Part shown: positions 59,539-64,000 of the stretch, piece after piece
Layout: every line of letters starts with the position of its first letter
Numbering within the stretch: position 1 is the first letter of the stretch
Assembly: GCF_013366375.1 (NCBI RefSeq)
Contig: NZ_JABWMJ010000009.1
Location: 1 to 64,000, forward strand
Source of the DNA: Rhizobacter koreensis
GTDB taxonomy: Bacteria > Pseudomonadota > Gammaproteobacteria > Burkholderiales > Burkholderiaceae_C
Length of the DNA: 64,000 bases
Direction: 5' to 3'
Notes under the pieces: generated by a model
Databases searched by the model: none
Seen by the model: the letters and a program-made list of their open reading frames with translations, nothing else
Told to the model about the DNA's origin: nothing
Program-made: the position numbers and the translations under genes

Positions 59539-60858
59539 GTGCTGACATCGCTGTTCGGAGATCTGGGGTCCATGCTCGACCCCGCCAAGTCACGCAGCCG
59601 CGATGACGACGAGGACGAGAGCGGCTTCGCCGCCACGGCCATCATGCAGACCACCTCGGCCGAGGTGAACGAGCGCGGTCAGATCGTCGATCGCCACCTC
59701 ACCGAGATCGAGGTCAAGGGCTCGCCGGCGCAGGCGATCCGCGAGCACTTCGCCGCCACCCGCGCCGACCTCGAGACCGCGACCTCGATGATCACGCTGG
59801 TGGACCCGGCGAAGGTGTGGGCCGCCTCGGTGATCAAGGCGCTCAGCGATGCCGGCGGGCGCCCGATCGAACGCCTGCAGTTGCGGCGCGCCGGCGCCGA
59901 GGAAAGCCTCGCGGTGATCGAGCGCACCACGCTGGTCCGGCGCCAGCACGACACCCTGCGCATCTTCAACGCCGACGTGCGTGCGCCGGGCCTCGACAGC
60001 GACGAGATCCCGATCGCGCTGATGGAGCGCAGCCAGCTCGCGGTGGTGATCATCGGCCCGATGGAGCCGCCCGCGATCGACGCCCTGCTCGACAGCCTGC
60101 TCGAGGCGAGCGCACTGCCGGCGTGGCGCTGTCCGCACCTGCTGTTCCAGCTGCCGCCGGGCGCGGCGTGGATCGCGCAGAAGGTTGCCGCCACCGAATG
60201 GTCCGACCGCCTGCAGGTGCACGTGTCGACCGAACCCATGACCGGCGCGTCGGCGGTCTGGAACGCGATCGTCGAGCACTGGGACCGCGTGCGCCTGCAG
60301 CCGGCGACGCTCGAGAGCGCCGCTCCGGCCGAGCTCGGCGGCGGTGCGTTCCCGATCCGCGTCGGCGACATCGACGACAGCGCGCGGCCGGGCATCGCGC
60401 CCGAGTCGTTCGCCGAACGGTCGCTCGGCGGCACGTTCGCCGAGCGCTCGCTCGGCGGCAACGCGCTGCGCATCAGCCGCGACGTCGTCGACTCGACGCG
60501 CAACCGTCACGCGCTCGCCGGCATGCTGCGCCTCGAAGGGCTCGTCGCGTGCGCGATCGCCGAAGTCGCCTCGGGCGCGATCCACACGCGCGAGGTGGTC
60601 GGCGATCCCGACGTCGACCTCGACCTCTCGGCGGCGACCTGCGCGCAGGCCATGCAGGCGATGCAGATGCGCACCCGCAACATGGGCCTGTCGGAGCCGT
60701 TCGACGAGCTGATCGTCAGCGCCGGCTCGCGTCACCTGCTGGTGCGCGCGATGCCGCGCCATCCCGAACTGTTCGTGATGGCGCTGCTCGAGAAGCATCG
60801 CAGCAACCTCGCGCTCGCCCGCTTCACGCTGATGGACGTCGAGCGCGCGCTGCCTTGA
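59539..60858 (+). CDS. Conserved protein of unknown function with internal 9-residue repeat
   Basis: This protein of about 439 residues starts at the GTG at 59539, with GGAGGAGCC immediately upstream, a strong ribosome-binding site. The N-terminal 50 residues are acidic and flexible (SRSRDDDEDESGF). Residues 60-250 are alpha/beta without known motifs. FAERSLGG occurs twice in tandem (about residues 291-308). The last 120 residues (LAGMLRLEGLVACAIAEVAS, SRHLLVRAMPRHPELF) have the alternating strand pattern of roadblock/LC7 domains. It lies opposite the MFS gene and convergent with rnhA. I recall similar uncharacterised proteins in Burkholderiales. The roadblock suggestion is inference. Confidence 0.75.
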   Translation: MLTSLFGDLGSMLDPAKSRSRDDDEDESGFAATAIMQTTSAEVNERGQIVDRHLTEIEVKGSPAQAIREHFAATRADLETATSMITLVDPAKVWAASVIKALSDAGGRPIERLQLRRAGAEESLAVIERTTLVRRQHDTLRIFNADVRAPGLDSDEIPIALMERSQLAVVIIGPMEPPAIDALLDSLLEASALPAWRCPHLLFQLPPGAAWIAQKVAATEWSDRLQVHVSTEPMTGASAVWNAIVEHWDRVRLQPATLESAAPAELGGGAFPIRVGDIDDSARPGIAPESFAERSLGGTFAERSLGGNALRISRDVVDSTRNRHALAGMLRLEGLVACAIAEVASGAIHTREVVGDPDVDLDLSAATCAQAMQAMQMRTRNMGLSEPFDELIVSAGSRHLLVRAMPRHPELFVMALLEKHRSNLALARFTLMDVERALP

Positions 60859-60900
60859 GCGCGTAGCGCGCGGCAGCCCCGGCGGCCGCGCTCGCCCGCG

Positions 60901-61380
60901 TCAGCTCGGGCTCGAGGCGCGCAACGCGAGCGCCCGGTTGGCCAGCGCGTCGGCGCGCTCGTTGTGCGGGTCGCCGTTGTGGCCGCGCACCCAGCGCGTG
61001 GTCACGCGGCGCGCGTCGAACGCGGCGAACAGCTTCTTCCAGAGCGCGAGGTTGGCCACCGGTTCGCCCTTGGCGTTGCGGAAGCCCTTGCGCTCCCAGC
61101 CGGCGCGCCATTCGGTCAGACCTTTCAGCACGTACTGGCTGTCGGAGACGAGCTCGACCTCGGCGACCGGCGGCACCCGCGACAGGCCTTCGAGCGCCGC
61201 GGTGAGCTCGGCGATCTGGTTGGTGCCGGGGCCGATGAAGCCGAAATGATCGGTCTCGCTGCCGTCCGGCGCGATGAGGACGACGCCCCAGCCGGCGGGC
61301 CCGGGATTGGAAGGGGCGCACGCCCCGTCGGTGTAGGTGATCCAGCGCTCTCGGCTCGTGCCGGGACGTTCAACGGGCAT
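60901..61380 (-). CDS. rnhA: Ribonuclease HI
   Basis: This 159-residue nuclease cleaves the RNA strand of RNA-DNA hybrids. The catalytic carboxylates are visible: Asp in ITYTDGACAPSNPG, Glu in QIAELTAALEGL, Asp in VSDSQYVLKGL and Asp in NERADALANRA, with the His in WVRGHNGD. The ATG at 61380 overlaps the end of the methyltransferase gene by 11 bases, implying coupled translation. The pair methyltransferase-rnhA beside gloB is a common betaproteobacterial arrangement. Confidence 0.95.
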   Translation of the reverse strand: MPVERPGTSRERWITYTDGACAPSNPGPAGWGVVLIAPDGSETDHFGFIGPGTNQIAELTAALEGLSRVPPVAEVELVSDSQYVLKGLTEWRAGWERKGFRNAKGEPVANLALWKKLFAAFDARRVTTRWVRGHNGDPHNERADALANRALALRASSPS

Positions 61381-62185
61381 CAGGTCCGCTTTCGAATTCG
61401 TGTTGATGGGCAGCCGCAACCGGCGCGGCGACCGGAACGGGCTTGCGGCGCGGCGCGCCGATGAGGCCGACGAGGCGCATGCCACGCACGCGCTTGACCG
61501 CGGTGACGACGTAGACCGCGCCGAAGATCGGCCACCAGCGGTCGCCGGCGCGCTCCATCCAGCCGAGGCGCGCCAGCCACTTGGCCGACGCCACCGGCGG
61601 CACGTAGCCGCCGAAGCGGCCCGCCTCGACCTCGAAGCTGAGGAGGCGCAGCCAGTCGCGCAGCCGCCGATAGCCGAGCGGGCTTCCGCCGGTCTGCAGG
61701 GCGTCGGCATGACGCCGGCGCAGGCGCCTGCGCCAGCGCTCGGCGCGCTCGCGCAGGCCCCACAGGCTCGCCGGGTTGAACCCGACGATGACGACGCGTC
61801 CCTCGGGCATGAGCACGCGCTCGACCTCGCGCAGCGCCAGGTGCGGGTCGCGCGCGAACTCGAGCGTGTGCGGCAGCACGACCAGGTCGAGGCTCGCGCT
61901 GTCGAACGGCAACGCGTCGAAGTCGCAATGCAGCGAAACCGCACGCAGCGCGGCCTGGCCCTCGCAGGCCGCCGCCTCGGCCGGGTTCTCGACGGCGAGC
62001 CAGCGATGCGGCATGCGGTTGGCACGCAGCGCATCGATCCGGGGCAAGCCGAGCTGCAGCGCGTGAAAGCCGAAGATGTCGGTGACCACCTCGTCGAGAT
62101 GCTGCTGTTCCCACTCGAGCAGGCGCGCGCCGGCGGGGGTATCCAGCCAGGCGGGCAAACCTATAATCGCGCCACTTTCCGCCAT
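61370..62185 (-). CDS. Class I SAM-dependent methyltransferase
   Basis: This protein of about 271 residues has a Methyltransf_11-type fold. The N-terminal helix region is WLDTPAGARLLEWEQQHLDE. The SAM site is degenerate at motif I (FHALQLGLPRIDAL replaces the glycine-rich loop). Post-motif segments are DALPFDSASLDLVVLPHTLE and GRVVIVGFNPASLWGLRE, which are well kept. The ATG at 62185 is chosen because homologues start MAESG-like; an ATG 11 codons earlier lies inside gloB. The start codon overlaps that of gloB on the other strand. The weak motif I is typical of this particular subfamily as I recall it. Substrate unknown. Confidence 0.85.
   Translation of the reverse strand: MAESGAIIGLPAWLDTPAGARLLEWEQQHLDEVVTDIFGFHALQLGLPRIDALRANRMPHRWLAVENPAEAAACEGQAALRAVSLHCDFDALPFDSASLDLVVLPHTLEFARDPHLALREVERVLMPEGRVVIVGFNPASLWGLRERAERWRRRLRRRHADALQTGGSPLGYRRLRDWLRLLSFEVEAGRFGGYVPPVASAKWLARLGWMERAGDRWWPIFGAVYVVTAVKRVRGMRLVGLIGAPRRKPVPVAAPVAAAHQHEFESGPDAR
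62162..62167 (+). promoter_or_regulatory. Consensus -10 box for gloB
   Basis: A perfect TATAAT lies 16 bases before the gloB ATG. Transcription would start about ten bases before the ATG, giving a very short or leaderless message. No good -35 is seen. The box lies inside the 5' end of the methyltransferase gene on the other strand. Confidence 0.55.
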
Positions 62186-62957
62186 GAATCTCACCGCCCT
62201 TCCCGCCTTCAGCGACAACTACATCTGGATGATGGATGACGGCCGCTCGGCCATCATCGTCGACCCGGGCGAGGCGGCGCCGGTGCATGCCGCCCTCGAT
62301 GCGCGAGGGCTCGCGCTCGCCGCGATTCTAGTGACGCACCATCACGGCGATCACTGCGGCGGCGTCGACGCGCTGCGCGGTCGCCTGCAGGGCGAGGTCT
62401 ATGGCCCGCGCCGCGAGACCATCCCGCAACCGGCGATCGGCCTGGGTGACGGCGATCAGGTCGAGGTGCTCGGCATGCGCTTCGACGTCTACGACATTCC
62501 GGGCCACACCGCCGGTCACATCGCGTTCCATCGCGCCGCGTCGAACGGCGAGCCGGGGGTGCTGTTCTGCGGCGACACGCTGTTCTCGGCCGGGTGCGGT
62601 CGCCTGTTCGAAGGCACGCCGGCGCAGATGCACGAGTCGCTCTCGACCCTGGCGCGCCTGCCGGGCGACAGCCGCGTCTGCTGCGGTCACGAGTACACGC
62701 TCTCGAACCTGCGCTTCGCGCAAGCGGTCGAGCCTGCGAACCGCGCCATTGCCGAGTACACGGTGTGGTGCGAAGCCGAGCGTGCGGCGGGTCGCCCCAC
62801 GCTGCCGTCGACCCTCGCGCGCGAAGCCGAGGTCAATCCCTTCCTGCGCTGCTCGGAGCCCGCGGTCGTCGCCGCGGCCGCCGAACACGGTGCCGCCGAC
62901 TCGAGCGGTGTCGCCGTGCTGGCCGCGCTCAGAAACTGGAAGAACGATTTCCGATGA
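62184..62957 (+). CDS. gloB: Hydroxyacylglutathione hydrolase (glyoxalase II)
   Basis: This 257-residue metallo-beta-lactamase-fold enzyme hydrolyses S-D-lactoylglutathione to lactate and glutathione in methylglyoxal detoxification. The binuclear metal motif is VTHHHGDHCGG. Further ligands are in IPGHTAGHIAFH, CGDTLFSAGCGRLFEG and CCGHEYTLSNLRFA. The C-terminal substrate-binding part keeps REAEVNPFLRC. The ATG at 62184 shares two bases with the methyltransferase start on the opposite strand (CATG). Its stop overlaps the mltD start by four bases. Confidence 0.95.
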   Translation: MNLTALPAFSDNYIWMMDDGRSAIIVDPGEAAPVHAALDARGLALAAILVTHHHGDHCGGVDALRGRLQGEVYGPRRETIPQPAIGLGDGDQVEVLGMRFDVYDIPGHTAGHIAFHRAASNGEPGVLFCGDTLFSAGCGRLFEGTPAQMHESLSTLARLPGDSRVCCGHEYTLSNLRFAQAVEPANRAIAEYTVWCEAERAAGRPTLPSTLAREAEVNPFLRCSEPAVVAAAAEHGAADSSGVAVLAALRNWKNDFR

Positions 62958-64000
62958 CGATCACGTTCAAAGCCGGCTTGCGCCGCATCGCCGCACCGCT
63001 GGCCTTGTCCTTCATGTCGCTCCTTCTCGCGGCATGCGCCATCACCCCTCCCGACCCCACCTCCCCCGACAGTTATCGCGAAACGGCGCCGAGCAAGACG
63101 CCGGCGATCACCACGCCGACGCCGGGCACCGGCCTCGTTCTGCCGCCCCAGGCGCCCGCACAGGCGCCGGTGCCGATCGACCCGGTGCGCCCCGAAGTGC
63201 CGGTCGACATGAGCGGTCGCAACACCCAGGTCGACCTCTGGGAGCGCGTGCGCCGCAACTTCGGCATGCCCGATCTCGACAACCCGTTGGTGCGCGACAG
63301 CGAGAACTGGTATTCGAGCCGACCTGACTACGTCGCCCGCATGACGGCGCGCAGCAGCCGCTACCTGTTCCACATCGTCGAGGAGATCGAGCGCCGCGGC
63401 ATGCCGAGCGAGCTCGCCCTGCTGCCGTTCATCGAGAGCGCGTTCAACCCGCAGGCGATGTCGAGCGCCGCGGCGTCCGGCATGTGGCAGTTCATCCCGT
63501 CGACCGGTCGCGACTATTCCCTCAAGCAGAACATGTTCCGCGACGACCGCCGCGACGTGCTCGCGTCGACGCGCGCCGCGCTCGACTACCTGCAGCGCCT
63601 CTACGGCATGTTCGGCGACTGGCAACTCGCGCTGGCGGCCTACAACTGGGGCGAAGGCAGCGTGCAGCGCGCGGTCAACAAGAACAAGCGCGACGGGCTG
63701 CCGACCGACTACTCGAGCCTGCGCATGCCGGCCGAGACGGCGCAATACGTACCCAAGCTGCAGGCCGTAAAGAACATCATTGCCAATCCGGCCGCGTTCG
63801 GTCTGCAGCTGCCGGCATTGCACAACCACCCGTATTTCGTCGCCGTGCCGATCGAACGCGACATCGACGTCGCCGTCGCCGCGCGCATCGCAGGCTTGCC
63901 GCTCGACGAGTTCAAGGCGCTCAACCCGCAGATGAACAAGCCGGTGATCCTGGCCGCGGCGACGCAGCAGGTGCTGCTGCCCTACGACAACGCGAACCAG
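62954..64000 (+). CDS. mltD: Membrane-bound lytic murein transglycosylase D (partial, runs off right edge)
   Basis: The first 349 codons of an outer-membrane lipoprotein that cleaves murein glycan strands. The signal peptide ends in the lipobox LLLAACA, with the lipidated Cys at about residue 28. A Pro-rich linker follows, then the SLT catalytic domain (about 135-260). The catalytic Glu is in LLPFIESAFNPQAMSS, followed by ASGMWQFIPSTGRDY and LALAAYNWGEGSVQRA. After it comes a LysM-like start (DIDVAVAARIAGLPLDEFKALNP) at the window edge. The ATG overlaps the gloB stop (ATGA). The C-terminal LysM repeats lie outside the window. Confidence 0.93.
   Translation, partial: MTITFKAGLRRIAAPLALSFMSLLLAACAITPPDPTSPDSYRETAPSKTPAITTPTPGTGLVLPPQAPAQAPVPIDPVRPEVPVDMSGRNTQVDLWERVRRNFGMPDLDNPLVRDSENWYSSRPDYVARMTARSSRYLFHIVEEIERRGMPSELALLPFIESAFNPQAMSSAAASGMWQFIPSTGRDYSLKQNMFRDDRRDVLASTRAALDYLQRLYGMFGDWQLALAAYNWGEGSVQRAVNKNKRDGLPTDYSSLRMPAETAQYVPKLQAVKNIIANPAAFGLQLPALHNHPYFVAVPIERDIDVAVAARIAGLPLDEFKALNPQMNKPVILAAATQQVLLPYDNANQ

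Noticed and set aside
1..64000. CRISPR arrays, rRNA genes, restriction-modification or known defence systems
   Set aside because: No regularly spaced repeats, rRNA-like sequence, or defence-associated protein motifs were seen in any part of the window.

Overview
The window is high-GC DNA from a betaproteobacterium, most likely a Burkholderiales member. The basis is gene content and order in the right third (relA, ompR-envZ, ispF-ispD, mfd, serB, and the rnhA / methyltransferase / gloB / mltD neighbourhood), plus a Bug-type tripartite carboxylate-binding receptor and a short H-NS family protein. I could not run a search, so the genus is not assigned.

The window falls into two parts that meet at a tRNA-Val(GAC) gene (41848-41924, minus strand). 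Everything to its left (1-41.8 kb) looks accessory. It holds an IS3-family element with a frameshifted transposase and a 3-bp target duplication (184-1537), a remnant of a second IS, and a pair of related 66-residue proteins facing each other at 1.65 and 7.06 kb. Between that pair lie a secreted protein, an H-NS-like protein with two DNA-binding domains and a serine recombinase. Further right are a twice-broken M23 peptidase, a graveyard of gene pieces (12.7-13.5 kb), a catalytic-domain-only tyrosine recombinase (26.1 kb) and an IS91-type element with its partner recombinase (39.0-41.1 kb).

Two catabolic blocks sit in this accessory part. The first (13.9-25.1 kb) is a nine-gene minus-strand operon: Rieske oxygenase, tripartite-type binding protein, Gfo/Idh/MocA dehydrogenase, LigJ-type hydratase, RraA/LigK-type aldolase, LigB-type extradiol dioxygenase, phthalate-type reductase, SDR and FAH-family hydrolase. 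A divergent IclR regulator, a second SDR and a RidA protein accompany it. Two perfect 16-bp palindromes lie between the IclR gene and the operon. The inferred logic is uptake of a carboxylated aromatic, oxygenation to a catecholic or gallate-like ring, meta cleavage, hydration and aldol cleavage to central metabolites. The second block (27.4-38.3 kb) is a plus-strand TRAP transporter operon with an unknown protein and an APH-like kinase. It converges on a minus-strand aldehyde dehydrogenase / alcohol dehydrogenase / cytochrome P450 operon, with a LysR gene upstream.

Right of the tRNA is ordinary chromosome: relA translationally coupled to an alpha/beta hydrolase, divergent ompR-envZ, ispD-ispF, and mfd with a hairpin terminator. 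An oxidative galactose-type sugar operon (GH1 glycosidase, SDR, dgoK, dgoA, SMP-30 lactonase) lies between mfd and serB. Then come an MFS permease, a conserved protein of unknown function, rnhA, a methyltransferase and gloB (whose start codons overlap on opposite strands), and the first 349 codons of mltD, which runs off the right edge.
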